From the NCBI GenBank assembly GCA_036268295.1, contig DATAUK010000021.1:1-64000 (forward strand): a DNA stretch of 64,000 bases. The letters run 5' to 3'. A model generated the notes under the pieces. That model did not search any database. It saw nothing but the letters and a program-made list of their open reading frames with translations, and was not told where the DNA came from. Position numbers and translations under genes: made by a program. This DNA comes from DATAUK01 sp036268295. GTDB taxonomy: Bacteria; Actinomycetota; Actinomycetes; JAFAQI01. This document shows positions 42,110 through 51,687 of the stretch, one piece after another (positions within the stretch are counted from its first letter, which is position 1; each line of letters opens with the position of its first letter).

Positions 42110-42912
42110 CCAGCTGGTTGGCTGCGCTGTCCCTCGCCGCCGCCGTCGCGATGTCCGGCCGCCGTAGGCCGGCCGAGCGGCTGCGCATCCGGCGCGAGGG
42201 GTCCGTGCCCGCCGATCCGATGCCCTCGGGTGCCGGGCTGTGGTTGGCCGCCGCGGTCATCGGTTCGGCGGTTGTCGCGCTGCGGGCGCCACCGGTGCCG
42301 TTGGTGATCGCGGCGATCGCCGGCGTGGTCGCGGTTCGGGTTCGCCGGTCCGCCGCCGCTGCGAGAGCACGTGAGCAGCGAGCCGCGGCGACCGTCGAGA
42401 TCACCTTTGCCCTCGCCGGTGAGCTGCGCGCCGGCCGGACGCCGGCGCAGGCGCTGGCGGCGGTCGCCGGCCTGGCCGGGCCGCTTCGGGCCGCGCTCGA
42501 AGCCGCCTGCGCCGCCGTTGCCGTGGGTGCTGATCCCGCCGCCGAGCTGGAACGTGCCGCCCTCCTTCCCGGCGCCGAGCGGTTGCGCTACGTCGCGGCC
42601 GCCTGGGCGGTTGCGGCGAGCGCCGGCGGTCGTGTCGCGGTCGTGCTCGAGCGGCTCAGCGAGGCCATGGACAGCGACGACGAGCTGCGCCAGGAACTTG
42701 AGTCCGCGATGGCCGGTCCGCGCGCCACGATGGTGTTGCTGGCCGGTTTGCCGCTTCTAGGTCTCCTGCTCGGCCAGTCAGTCGGCGCCCATCCGGTCAG
42801 GTTTCTGATCGATCGGCCGCTCGGCTGGGGGCTGCTCGCTGTAGCGGCGCTGCTCGACGGACTCGGCGTCCTCGTGACGCGTGCGATCGCCCGGCGGGCA
42901 CTGCGGCCATGA
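42106..42912 (+). CDS. tadB: Tad pilus membrane protein TadB (type II secretion F domain)
   Basis: A 268-residue protein with N- and C-terminal hydrophobic helices and the GspF/T2SSF domain (ELRAGRTPAQALAAVAGLAG, LERLSEAMDSDDELRQELES). It is the platform protein of the pilus with TadC. Overlaps with both neighbours are 4 bp. Confidence 0.9.
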   Translation: MTSWLAALSLAAAVAMSGRRRPAERLRIRREGSVPADPMPSGAGLWLAAAVIGSAVVALRAPPVPLVIAAIAGVVAVRVRRSAAAARAREQRAAATVEITFALAGELRAGRTPAQALAAVAGLAGPLRAALEAACAAVAVGADPAAELERAALLPGAERLRYVAAAWAVAASAGGRVAVVLERLSEAMDSDDELRQELESAMAGPRATMVLLAGLPLLGLLLGQSVGAHPVRFLIDRPLGWGLLAVAALLDGLGVLVTRAIARRALRP

Positions 42913-43625
42913 TCGGGTTGGCCGCACTCGCCGGGGCGGCGGCGGCAGGTTGTGCCGGTCGACCGCGAGCCGCTCCGGATCGCCGGCTGAGCTCCGTGCT
43001 GTCGGTGCCCGAAGGAAACGTCGCCCAGAAGACCGGCGAGCCAGCGGCCCATCGGTCGCTGCGCCGACTGCTGGCTGCGGCCGTCGTGCTGGCGGCAGGC
43101 ATCGCGGTTGGCGGACTGTTCGGGATCCTGCTCGGCGTCGCAGGCGCGGCAGTCGTCGCGCTGCTGAGGTTGTCCGCCGCGCCGCCAACGGTCGATCCCG
43201 ATGACGTCCCGGTGGTGGTCGACCTGGTCGCCGGCTGCCTTGCCGCCGGCGCCTCGCTGCCTGCTGCGTTTGAGGCCGCGGCGGTCGCGGCGAGTGAGGT
43301 CATGCGGCTGCAGTGCCGGGTCGTGGCGGCCGCGCTGCATGCCGGCGCGCCGCCTGATGAGGTCTGGCGCGACTGGCTCGCCAACCCGTGGCTCGCACCG
43401 GTCGCACGGACCGCGCTGCGCACGGCTCACACCGGCGCCGCGGCGGCGGAGGATCTCCGGCGTACCTCGGCCCGGCTTCGGGCTCGGCGCCGGGCCGCCG
43501 CTCAACATCGGGTGCGGCAGGCGTCGGTCTGGCTGGTGGTGCCGCTCGGCCTGTTCTTCCTGCCCGCGTTCGTGCTGGTCGCCGTCGTCCCGCTCGTCAT
43601 CGGCCTGCTGCCGACGCTGCGTTGA
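42909..43625 (+). CDS. tadC: Tad pilus membrane protein TadC (type II secretion F domain)
   Basis: A 238-residue protein with membrane helices at the N-terminus, mid-region (AAVVLAAGIAVGGLFGILLG) and C-terminus, and a T2SSF core (VDLVAGCLAAGASLPAAFEA, RTALRTAHTGAAAAEDLRRT). It overlaps tadB by ATGA. The next gene follows after 140 bp. Confidence 0.9.
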   Translation: MIGLAALAGAAAAGCAGRPRAAPDRRLSSVLSVPEGNVAQKTGEPAAHRSLRRLLAAAVVLAAGIAVGGLFGILLGVAGAAVVALLRLSAAPPTVDPDDVPVVVDLVAGCLAAGASLPAAFEAAAVAASEVMRLQCRVVAAALHAGAPPDEVWRDWLANPWLAPVARTALRTAHTGAAAAEDLRRTSARLRARRRAAAQHRVRQASVWLVVPLGLFFLPAFVLVAVVPLVIGLLPTLR

Positions 43626-43765
43626 TCCACACCACGGTCGCGGCGTCGCGTCGTGCACATGTCGCAGTGATCGCGCCATCGCCGGCCGGCTTCGCCGGAG
43701 GCTCGTGATGCCCGGGCGATGTCCGGGTCCGTGCCGGCAGGCAGCCGGTGAGAAGGGAGATCGCG

Positions 43766-43945
43766 ATGCGGCGATTGTGGGCAGCACTGCGTGAATCCGA
43801 CGAGGGGATGTCGACGGCGGAGTACGCCGTCGGCACGGTGGCGGCGTGTGGTTTCGGCGCGCTCTTGTTCAAGATCCTGACCAGTGGCTTTGCCAGCAGC
43901 CTGTTGCAGAGCATCATTTCTCGCGCTCTGCACTTGGGGCTGTGA
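43766..43945 (+). CDS. Flp-type pilin (DUF4244)
   Basis: A 59-residue pilin: MRRLWAALRESDEGMSTAEY then AVGTVAACGFGALLFKIL. The DEG|MSTAEY site looks like a prepilin cleavage site, with the glutamate at +5 and the following hydrophobic helix. DUF4244 proteins are the major pilin in actinobacterial tad loci. ATG 43766 follows AAGGGAGA; GTG 43748 lies just before that site. No prepilin peptidase is in the window. Confidence 0.9.
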   Translation: MRRLWAALRESDEGMSTAEYAVGTVAACGFGALLFKILTSGFASSLLQSIISRALHLGL

Positions 43946-44352
43946 GGTTCCGGCCCGGCCGTGCCCGGTCTGTCATGGCCGGGCCGGTCACCCCCGATGC
44001 ACGGCGCGAGGCTGGGATGGTGACTGCGGAGTTCGCCGTTGCCCTGCCGGCATTCGTGCTGGTCGTCTTGGCGGCATTGACCGGGGTCGCGGTGATGACC
44101 GCCCAGCTGCGATGTGAGGACGCGGCAGCGGCAGCGGCCCGGATGGCGGCCCGCGGGGACGGCGCAGCGTTCGTGCAGTCGACCGCGCTGCGCGGCGCGC
44201 CCGGCGACGCGACGGTCGGCGTGACGACGACGTCCTCGCTCGTCATGGCAACGGTGCGAGCCCGGATCTCACCGCTCGGGCTGACCCGATTCCTTCCCGG
44301 CGTGACCGTCACGGCAACCGTGGTCGAGGCGCGCGAGCCGACCGCGCGATGA
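43942..44352 (+). CDS. TadE-like minor pseudopilin
   Basis: A 136-residue protein with GMVTAEFAVALPAFVLVVLA, a TadE-like signal where glutamate follows the putative cleavage site. The rest is an extracytoplasmic domain with one disulfide-capable cysteine. GTG 43942 overlaps the pilin stop codon. It should be a minor pilin or assembly factor. Confidence 0.88.
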   Translation: MRFRPGRARSVMAGPVTPDARREAGMVTAEFAVALPAFVLVVLAALTGVAVMTAQLRCEDAAAAAARMAARGDGAAFVQSTALRGAPGDATVGVTTTSSLVMATVRARISPLGLTRFLPGVTVTATVVEAREPTAR

Positions 44353-44717
44353 GAGCCGATCGGCCTGCTTGCGAAGACTCCGGCTTTGCGACGGTGTGGG
44401 TGGTGGCCGCGATCGCACTCGTGGTGGCGGCGACGGCGGTCGCTGGCGGCTACTCAGTGGCCACCCTCGAGCGACATCGCGCGGCGGCGGCAGCCGACGC
44501 CAGCGCGTTGATGGTTGCGCTCGACGCGGTGCGCGGCCCTGGCCTCGCGTGCTCCGACGCCGCGCTGCTCGCCCGCCGCAACGGCGCGAGCGTAACCGAT
44601 TGCGTGCTGCAGGGCTCGGTGGCCCAGGTGGCCGTCAGGGTCCAGCTGCCGGGTCTGCTGGCCGGATTCGGACCGGCAATCGGCGTGGCGAGAGCCGGCC
44701 CGGCGAGTCTCGGCTGA
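44349..44717 (+). CDS. Rv3654c-like TadE/TadG-type protein
   Basis: A 122-residue protein with GFATVWVVAAIALVVAATAV (membrane segment just after a short N-terminus) and HRAAAAADASALMVALDAVR, the pattern of flp-locus TadE/Rv3654c-like proteins. It overlaps tadE by ATGA and ends the tad operon. Two cysteines (ACSDAAL, VTDC) may form a disulfide outside the cell. Confidence 0.82.
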   Translation: MRADRPACEDSGFATVWVVAAIALVVAATAVAGGYSVATLERHRAAAAADASALMVALDAVRGPGLACSDAALLARRNGASVTDCVLQGSVAQVAVRVQLPGLLAGFGPAIGVARAGPASLG

Positions 44718-44819
44718 TTGGATAGTCCGGAGCGTCACCGGGTGTGTCATCGCTTGGTACAGATAGGATTAATCGGGCAAAACGCGGCCAGCCTGATCTC
44801 CACCGAAGAAAGGCGTGAC

Positions 44820-45917
44820 GTGACCTGCAGCCGCACCTCGGCCTGGCTCGTCGCCGTCGCGGGCCTGCTGGCTGCTGGTGTCCTCGGGTTCGCTGGTCCG
44901 GCCGCGGCAACGACCGGCGACTCGGTCACGATCAACAATTCGACCCATCTGACGGTCAAGACCAACCAGATGCTGCACGTCGCGGCGAGCGCGCAGCCCA
45001 CCTGTGTCACCACGCTCGGGGTGGCCGCGCCGGCCCGACCGATCTCGCTCACGCTGACCAATTCGGCCTCGAAGAGCCGCACGATCGCGTCGAGCTCACA
45101 ACCTTGCGACCAGTCGGCCTCGCTCAGCGCCACCATCAGCCCGCCGGCCCACAACGGCGCCTACACCGTCACGCTGGACAACGGCAGCCCGACAAACACG
45201 ACGACCGCGACCCTCGACGTGCTGATTCCGCCGGCGCAGGTCAAGGGCGTGCACGTCTCGACTGCCGGCACCACGGCGACGTTCACCTGGAAGGTGGACG
45301 CCACCGCGGACGTCAGGTCCTACCAGATCCTCAACTCGGCCGGCAGGGTGCAGAAGCTTGCGGTGTCCAAGCGTGCCTGCGGCAAAAGCAGCGGCAGGTG
45401 TACGACGGACCTCTCGATGGGCCAGGACGCTGCCGGCACCACCGAGAAGTTCCGGGTCCGGGCGCTGCGGTGTGGGATGTCGTGTTCCTCGAAACGACTC
45501 CCCGGGCCGCCGTCCAAGCCGGTGACCGCGTCGTTTGCGGCGGTCTCGTCGTCGGCCTCCAGTCCGCCGCCGTCCGCGACCGCTACCCCGACCGAGCCGC
45601 CGCCAGCGCCGCCGCTCACGACACCGATCAGCACTGAACCCACGACCGCATCGAGCTCGGCCGGCGGCCGGCACCACGGCAAGGGCAGCCCGCCGCCCAC
45701 CCCCGGGTCATCGATCCCGCCGCCCAGCCCGGCCACATCAAGTCCGCCGCCGGCGGTCGGTCAGTCCGCGCCGCCGCCGTCATCGGCGCGAGTCGTCAGC
45801 GGGAGCAACGGCGGGGACAGTGGATCGACGCCGTGGCGCTGGATCGCCGCGATCGTCGTACTGCTGATGGTTGTCCTGCATATTGGTGTCTTCATTACCC
45901 GGCCCGACGGGCGTTAG
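44820..45917 (+). CDS. Surface protein with Fn3-like domain, proline-rich stalk and membrane anchor
   Basis: A 365-residue protein. The signal peptide LVAVAGLLAAGVLGFAGPAA ends near AAA. A beta-rich domain of about 120 residues contains two cysteines (TCVTTLG, SQPCDQ), then an Fn3-like module (VKGVHVSTAGTTATFTWKVD). A long Pro/Ser/Thr-rich stalk of about 130 residues leads to a C-terminal helix (WIAAIVVLLMVVLHIGVFIT) and a short tail. It has no sortase motif. It follows the tad operon after about 100 bp and may act with it at the cell surface. GTG 44820 follows GAAAGG. Confidence 0.75.
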   Translation: MTCSRTSAWLVAVAGLLAAGVLGFAGPAAATTGDSVTINNSTHLTVKTNQMLHVAASAQPTCVTTLGVAAPARPISLTLTNSASKSRTIASSSQPCDQSASLSATISPPAHNGAYTVTLDNGSPTNTTTATLDVLIPPAQVKGVHVSTAGTTATFTWKVDATADVRSYQILNSAGRVQKLAVSKRACGKSSGRCTTDLSMGQDAAGTTEKFRVRALRCGMSCSSKRLPGPPSKPVTASFAAVSSSASSPPPSATATPTEPPPAPPLTTPISTEPTTASSSAGGRHHGKGSPPPTPGSSIPPPSPATSSPPPAVGQSAPPPSSARVVSGSNGGDSGSTPWRWIAAIVVLLMVVLHIGVFITRPDGR

Positions 45918-45942
45918 AGCCCGGCAGTCCTATCGCCGGTCA

Positions 45943-48258
45943 CTAGCTCCAGCACTCGGCGATGACGGCGCTCAGTAGTCGCTGGGCGGCCGCCTTGTCG
46001 AGCGGCTCGTTGCCGTTGCCGCACTTCGGTGACTGGACACACGACGGGCAGCCCGACTCGCACTCGCACGACCTGATCGCGTCGCGGGTCGCAGTGAGCC
46101 AGCGCTGCGCTCGGGAATACGCGCGCTCGGCGAATCCGGCGCCGCCGGCGTGGCCGTCGTAGACGAACACGGTCGGTAGACCGGTGTCAGCGTGGTACGC
46201 CGTCGACACCCCGCCGACGTCCCAGCGATCGCAGGTGGCCACGAGCGGCAGCAGTCCGATCGAGGCGTGCTCAGCGGCGTGAGCGGCGCCGGGCAGCGTT
46301 GCGGCGTCGACCTGCGCGCGCACGAGCAGCTCCTCTCCGACGGTCCACCACGCGGCGACCGTCCGCAGCTGTCTCGGCGGCAGATCCAGCGGCTCCTCGC
46401 CGAGCACCTCGCCGGAGCCGAGCCGGCGCCGCAGGAACGCGACGACCTGCTGGGTCACGTCGACGGTGCCGAGGTGCAGGCTCACCGCGCCGCGATCCAG
46501 CGTCCGCGAGGTCGACACGATCGCGATATCGGTGATGTCGCGCGCCGAGGTCGACCACTCCGGGGTGTCGGCGTCGACGAGCGCGACCGAGTCGTCGAGG
46601 TCGAGTGAGCGGACGACATAGCTCTCGCCCTGGTGCAGATAGACCGCGCCGGCATGCACGCTGGCATGAGACGCCGCGGCGTCGACGGTGCCGATCAACC
46701 GGCCGGTGTCGGCTTCGCAGATCCGGACCGGTGGGCCGCCGGTGCCGCGCAGGTCGGCGAGCGTGCTGGCGCGCTCGCGTCTGGTCCAGAACCAGCCGGT
46801 CGGTCGCCGACGGAGCAGCCCGGCGGCGACGAGCTCGCTGATCGCGTCCGGCGCGGTCGGTCCGAACCCGCTCACGTCGGCGTCGGTCAACGGCAGCTCG
46901 GCAGCGGCCGCGGCCAGATGGGGCGTCACGACGTACGGATTGTCGGGGTCGAGGACAGCGGCTTCGACCGGCTGGCCGAAGACGGCGTCCGGGTGGTGCA
47001 CGAGGTAGGTGTCGAGCGGGTCATCGCGGGCGATCAGGACGGCGAGCGCGTCGCCGCCGCTGCGCCCGGCCCGCCCGGCCTGCTGCCACAGCGATGCCCG
47101 GGTGCCCGGCCAGCCGGTGATCAGTACGGCGTCAAGACCACTGACATCCACGCCGAGCTCGAGCGCGTTGGTGCTGGCCATCCCGAGGATGCGGCCGTCG
47201 TGAAGCGCGCGTTCGAGCGCCTGCCGGTCTTCGGGTAGGTAGCCGGCGCGGTAGGCCGCGACCCGGTCGGCGAGCTCGGGCACCGAGTCGAGCAACGCCC
47301 GGCGCGCGCCGAGCGCGATCGCCTCGGCGCCTCGGCGCGAGCGGACGAACGCCAGCGTCCGAACGCCATCGGCGATCAGGTCGGCGAGCAGGCTGGCCGC
47401 TTCGGCGGTCGCCGATCGGCGTACCGGCGCGTCGTTCTCGCCGCCGACCTCGGACAGCGGCGGCTCCCACAGCGCGATGTCAATCGCGCCGCGGGGCGAG
47501 GCGTCCTCGGTGACCTCGGCGACCTCGATGCCCAGCAATGCGCGAGCCGTCGTGCCGGGATCGGCCACCGTCGCCGAAGCAAGGATGAAAACCGGGTCGG
47601 AGTCGTAGTGCGCGGCGATGCGGCGCAGCCGTCGGAGCACGAGCGCCACATGGGCCCCGAAGACTCCGCGGTAGCCGTGGCACTCGTCGATCACGACGAA
47701 GCGCAACCGCTTGAAGAACGACGACCACCGCAGGTGGGAGGGCAGTAGCGCGTGATGGGTCATGTCGGGGTTGGTCAGCACGATGTCGGCATGCCGGCGG
47801 GCCCAGTCGCGTGCCTCCAGCGAGCAGTCACCGTCGTACGTCGCGGTGACGACGTCGGGCAGCCCGAGCGTGTCGATGGCCCGCAGCTGGTCGCCGGCGA
47901 GCGCCTTGGTCGGCGCGAGATACAGCGTCGTGCCTTCGCCGTTGCTTGCCGCGGTCAGCGCCGGCAGCAGGTAAGCGAGCGACTTCCCCGACGCCGTGCC
48001 GGTCGCGAGAACCACTGATCGGCCGGACCAGGCCAGCTCCGCGGCGGCGATCTGGTGCGTCCATGGGGCCGAGATCCCGTTGTGCCGTAACGATTCGAGC
48101 AGGTCCGGTGCCACCCAGGCCGGCCACGGCGCGCAGTTGCCGGCGCGTGCGGCCAGGTGCTCGACATGGGTGACGCGGCGCCGATGGCTCTCACTGCGCA
48201 TCAGTCGGCCGAGCGGCGAGGTCGCCGTCGGAGACTCGCGGAGCGCAGGCTGATTCAT
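45943..48258 (-). CDS. DEAD/DEAH-box helicase with C-terminal DUF1998 domain
   Basis: A 771-residue superfamily 2 helicase (Rv3649/YprA-like). VVLATGTASGKSLAYLLPAL is motif I, RFVVIDECHGYRGVFGAHVA is the DECH motif II, and ASTNALELGVDVSGLDAVLI and GRAGRSGGDAL are motifs V and VI. A C-terminal four-cysteine site reads CECESGCPSCVQSPKCG, typical of DUF1998/MrfA-like helicases implicated in DNA repair. ATG 48258 gives the usual length. It is divergent from bldG. Confidence 0.93.
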   Translation of the reverse strand: MNQPALRESPTATSPLGRLMRSESHRRRVTHVEHLAARAGNCAPWPAWVAPDLLESLRHNGISAPWTHQIAAAELAWSGRSVVLATGTASGKSLAYLLPALTAASNGEGTTLYLAPTKALAGDQLRAIDTLGLPDVVTATYDGDCSLEARDWARRHADIVLTNPDMTHHALLPSHLRWSSFFKRLRFVVIDECHGYRGVFGAHVALVLRRLRRIAAHYDSDPVFILASATVADPGTTARALLGIEVAEVTEDASPRGAIDIALWEPPLSEVGGENDAPVRRSATAEAASLLADLIADGVRTLAFVRSRRGAEAIALGARRALLDSVPELADRVAAYRAGYLPEDRQALERALHDGRILGMASTNALELGVDVSGLDAVLITGWPGTRASLWQQAGRAGRSGGDALAVLIARDDPLDTYLVHHPDAVFGQPVEAAVLDPDNPYVVTPHLAAAAAELPLTDADVSGFGPTAPDAISELVAAGLLRRRPTGWFWTRRERASTLADLRGTGGPPVRICEADTGRLIGTVDAAASHASVHAGAVYLHQGESYVVRSLDLDDSVALVDADTPEWSTSARDITDIAIVSTSRTLDRGAVSLHLGTVDVTQQVVAFLRRRLGSGEVLGEEPLDLPPRQLRTVAAWWTVGEELLVRAQVDAATLPGAAHAAEHASIGLLPLVATCDRWDVGGVSTAYHADTGLPTVFVYDGHAGGAGFAERAYSRAQRWLTATRDAIRSCECESGCPSCVQSPKCGNGNEPLDKAAAQRLLSAVIAECWS

Positions 48259-48398
48259 CGGATTCGCGGGATCACTGTTAAGAGTGTGCCAACTGGGTAC
48301 GACGCTCTTGTTATACGGCAATTCCGGTGCCGGCGTGCCGTGATGATTGGATGGGAGGGCATCAGGAAATGAGTCATGACCGGTCGCTGGAGGAACGC

Positions 48399-48740
48399 GT
48401 GGATCTGACACTGTCGACTAGACCTGAGGGCGAGCGCACCGTCGTCGCCGTCGGGGGCGAGATCGACGTCTACACCGCCCCGAAGCTTCGGGAGCACCTG
48501 ATCGATCTCGTGGCCGCGGGGAGCTATCACCTCATCATCGACATGGAGAACGTCGACTTCCTGGATTCGACCGGGCTCGGCGTCCTTGTCGGCGGCTTGA
48601 AGCGGGTGCGCTCCCATGACGGCTCGCTGCATCTGGTCTGCACGCAGGACCGGATCCTGAAGATCTTCCGGATTACCGGTCTCACCAAGGTCTTCCCGAT
48701 CCACGCCACCGTGGATGACGCGCTCACGGCCGTTGACTGA
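48399..48740 (+). CDS. bldG: Anti-anti-sigma factor BldG
   Basis: A 113-residue STAS protein. GGEIDVYTAPKLREHLIDLV, VDFLDSTGLGVLVGGLKRVR and ILKIFRITGLTKVFPIHATV match BldG, including the phosphorylatable serine at residue 57 in LDSTGLG. BldG controls aerial growth, antibiotic production and stress in Streptomyces. GTG 48399 follows GGAGG and gives the exact family length; ATG 48369 is upstream in frame. The gene for a kinase-like partner follows after 12 bp. Confidence 0.94.
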   Translation: MDLTLSTRPEGERTVVAVGGEIDVYTAPKLREHLIDLVAAGSYHLIIDMENVDFLDSTGLGVLVGGLKRVRSHDGSLHLVCTQDRILKIFRITGLTKVFPIHATVDDALTAVD

Positions 48741-48752
48741 TCCACCCCAGCG

Positions 48753-49217
48753 ATGGCCACTGTCGATGTCAGTTTTTCGCCGCTGCCTGCCCATGTGCGC
48801 ACCGCCCGGCTGATCGCACTCGCCGTTGCGCGCCGGGTCGGGGTGGCGGAGGACATGCTCGACGAGGTACGCCTGGCCGTCGGTGAGGCCTGCTCGCGCG
48901 CGGTCGGTGTCCATGCCGAGCTCGCGACGGATGCGCCGATCTCGATGCGCCTCTCGGATGACGATCAGTGCTTCGCCGTCGAGGTGGTCGACGTTGGCCC
49001 GCTCGACGACGATCCGCTCGAGGCGCGGTTCGACACCGTCGATGGCACTGTTGACCCGTCGGCCTGGGACGACGAGGCGGCCGACAGCGTGCCGGCCGGG
49101 TTCGGTTTGGTGGTCATCGGCGGCATCGTCGACGAGCTCGTGGTGACCAGCGACGCGGCCGGAACCCACGTCAAGATGGCCTGGCCGGTGCCTCCTGACC
49201 CGACCGGTCAAACCTGA
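48753..49217 (+). CDS. Anti-sigma factor, histidine-kinase-like ATPase domain
   Basis: A 154-residue RsbW-type protein: LDEVRLAVGEACSRAVGVHA (N box), VEVVDVGPLDDDPLE (G1) and AGFGLVVIGGIVDELVV (G2). Such proteins phosphorylate a STAS partner and sequester a sigma factor. It is next to bldG in the same order as in Streptomyces, so BldG is its probable partner. The sigma factor is not in the window. Confidence 0.9.
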   Translation: MATVDVSFSPLPAHVRTARLIALAVARRVGVAEDMLDEVRLAVGEACSRAVGVHAELATDAPISMRLSDDDQCFAVEVVDVGPLDDDPLEARFDTVDGTVDPSAWDDEAADSVPAGFGLVVIGGIVDELVVTSDAAGTHVKMAWPVPPDPTGQT

Positions 49218-49342
49218 CCGACCGTCAGCTTTAGCGGTACCGCCGCGCGCGGCCCGGTCGCCGCCTACTACACTCGCCGCCGCTGCGCGCCTTCTTTTTG
49301 GTTTGGCGCCGCTCGTCGCTGACGTCGACCCGAAGGACTCGG

Positions 49343-51679
49343 ATGTCCCCGCTCGCCCTGCACGTTCCGGCTGCCGCCGCGCAATCGACCATTGCCGCGT
49401 CCGCGTCGTCGCTTTCCAACAGCGACCTCACCATCGTCGGGGTGATCGCCGCCATTGCGGTGTGCGCGCTCGGCGTCTCCGCATTCTTCGCCCGTGAGGT
49501 TCTGGCCTACGACCAGGGCACCGCAAAGATGCAGGAGATTTCCAAGGCGGTTCAGGAGGGCGCGAGCGCATATCTGCGTCGGCAGTTCACGACGCTGGCA
49601 CCGTTCGCGATCATCATCTTCGGGCTGCTGTTCATCCTGCCGGCAGACACGACGGGATCGCGAATCGGGCGCTCGGCCTTCTTCCTGGTCGGCGCGGCAT
49701 TCTCAGCCTTCGTCGGCTTCGCCGGGATGACGCTCGCGACCCGCGCCAACGTGCGGACGGCGGCGGCAGCGCAGGCGACCGGCACCAAGGCCGCCACCCG
49801 GGTCGCCTTCCGCTCCGGCGGCACGGTGGGCATGCTGACCGTCGGGCTGGGCCTGCTCGGCGCGAGCGTTGTCACGTTGATCTTCAAGGAGCACGCGCCG
49901 CAGGTGCTCGAAGGCTTCGGTTTCGGTGCCGCGCTGCTCGCGATGTTCATGCGAGTCGGCGGCGGCATCTTCACCAAGGCGGCGGACGTCGGCGCTGACC
50001 TGGTCGGCAAGGTCGAGCAGGGCATCCCCGAGGACGACCCGCGCAACGCCGCAACGATCGCCGACAACGTCGGCGACAACGTCGGAGACTGCGCCGGCAT
50101 GGCCGCCGACCTGTTCGAGTCCTACGCCGTGACCCTGGTCGCCTCGCTGCTGCTCGGTCAGGTCGCCTTCGGCCGTGACGGCCTGGTGCTGCCGCTCCTG
50201 ATCCCCGCCGTCGGTGTCATCACCGCGGTCCTCGGCGTACTGGTGACCGCGCCGCGCGACGGCGACCGCAACGGCCTGACCGCGATCAACCGCGGCTTCT
50301 TCATCTCCGCGATCGCGGCTGCCATCGGTGTCGCGATCGTGTCGTTCGTGTTCTTGCCGTCGTCCTACGCGAAGCTCGGGATCGGCGGTGCCGAAGGCGA
50401 CGTCGCGAACCTGCACGGCAACCCACGGGTCATGGCGTTCCTCGCCGTACTCGTCGGGCTTGTCCTTGCCAGCGCGATCCAGGTGCTCACCGGCTACTTC
50501 ACCGAGGTGGAGCGCAAGCCGGTACAGGACATCGGTCGCGCGTCGCTGACCGGCGCGGCCACCGTCATCCTGGGCGGCATCTCGATCGGTCTCGAGTCGG
50601 CGGTCTACTCCGCGGTCCTGATCGGTGGCGCGGTGTACGTCGCGTTCCTGCTGGGTCACGGCGTCGTCGTGCTCTCGCTGTTCGCGGTCGCACTTGCCGG
50701 CACCGGGCTGCTGACCACCGTCGGCGTGATCGTCGCGATGGACACCTTCGGCCCGATCTCGGACAACGCCCAGGGCGTGGCCGAGATGTCGGGCGAGATC
50801 AGCCCGGAAGGTGCCGAGGTGCTCACCGCGCTCGACGCCGTCGGCAACACGACCAAGGCGATCACCAAGGGCATCGCGATCGCGACCGCGGTGCTGGCCG
50901 CGACCGCGTTGTTCGGGTCGTTCGCGACCGCGGTGCAGGCGGTCAAGATCCAGCAGAACTCCTCGTTCGTGTTCTCGTTGGCCGTCGATAAGCCGAACGT
51001 GTTGTTCGGCCTGATCATTGGTGCCTCGGTGGTGTTCCTGTTCTCCGGGCTGGCGATCAGCGCGGTCGCCCGCGCCGCCGGCCGGGTCGTGATCGAGGTC
51101 CGCGACCAGTTCCGCAACAACCCCGGGATCATGGACGGCACCGTCCGGCCGGACTACGCCCGCGTGGTTGATATCTGCACCAAGGACTCGTTGCGCGAGC
51201 TTGCGACCCCGGGTCTGCTCGCCGTACTCGCTCCGATCGCGACCGGTTTCTGGCTCGGCTGGGAACCGCTTGGTGCCTATCTCGCCGGTGCCATCGCGGC
51301 CGGCGTACTGATGGCGATCTTCCTGGCCAACTCCGGTGGTGCCTGGGACAACGCCAAGAAGCTGGTCGAGGACGGCAACTACGGCGGCAAGGGCTCCGAG
51401 GCGCACGAGGCCACGATCATCGGTGACACCGTCGGCGACCCGTTCAAGGACACTGCCGGGCCGGCGCTCAACCCGCTGATCAAGGTCATGAACCTGGTCG
51501 CGCTGCTCATTGCTCCGACCGTGGTGAAGTACGGCATCCACGGCCCGCACCAGAACAACGCGGTCCGGATCATCGTCGGCGTACTCGCCCTCGGCGGCAT
51601 CGTCGCTGCGGTCGTGGTCAGCAAGCGTCGCCACGTCGACATGAGCAGCGAAGCCGCCGACGCCAAGGCCGCCGCCTGA
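49343..51679 (+). CDS. hppA: Membrane-bound proton-translocating pyrophosphatase, K+-independent type
   Basis: A 778-residue pump with about 16 helices. It hydrolyses pyrophosphate to drive proton export. The active-site loop is DVGADLVGKVEQGIPEDDPR followed by NAATIADNVGDNVGDCAGMA. The cation-site motif reads GNTTKAITKG: a lysine after GNTT marks the potassium-independent class. ATG 49343 follows GAAGGA. It lies downstream of the bldG pair, and a 10-bp inverted repeat lies just after it. Confidence 0.96.
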   Translation: MSPLALHVPAAAAQSTIAASASSLSNSDLTIVGVIAAIAVCALGVSAFFAREVLAYDQGTAKMQEISKAVQEGASAYLRRQFTTLAPFAIIIFGLLFILPADTTGSRIGRSAFFLVGAAFSAFVGFAGMTLATRANVRTAAAAQATGTKAATRVAFRSGGTVGMLTVGLGLLGASVVTLIFKEHAPQVLEGFGFGAALLAMFMRVGGGIFTKAADVGADLVGKVEQGIPEDDPRNAATIADNVGDNVGDCAGMAADLFESYAVTLVASLLLGQVAFGRDGLVLPLLIPAVGVITAVLGVLVTAPRDGDRNGLTAINRGFFISAIAAAIGVAIVSFVFLPSSYAKLGIGGAEGDVANLHGNPRVMAFLAVLVGLVLASAIQVLTGYFTEVERKPVQDIGRASLTGAATVILGGISIGLESAVYSAVLIGGAVYVAFLLGHGVVVLSLFAVALAGTGLLTTVGVIVAMDTFGPISDNAQGVAEMSGEISPEGAEVLTALDAVGNTTKAITKGIAIATAVLAATALFGSFATAVQAVKIQQNSSFVFSLAVDKPNVLFGLIIGASVVFLFSGLAISAVARAAGRVVIEVRDQFRNNPGIMDGTVRPDYARVVDICTKDSLRELATPGLLAVLAPIATGFWLGWEPLGAYLAGAIAAGVLMAIFLANSGGAWDNAKKLVEDGNYGGKGSEAHEATIIGDTVGDPFKDTAGPALNPLIKVMNLVALLIAPTVVKYGIHGPHQNNAVRIIVGVLALGGIVAAVVVSKRRHVDMSSEAADAKAAA

Positions 51680-51687
51680 CACGGCTT

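Noticed and set aside
45943..48258. A defence-island helicase
   Set aside because: The DUF1998 helicase matches the conserved Rv3649-like housekeeping helicase in both length and neighbours.
49703..51682. 659-residue open frame opposite hppA
   Set aside because: A composition artefact of GC-rich codon use: its sequence is rich in D, R, G and H with no domain, and hppA on the other strand is certain.
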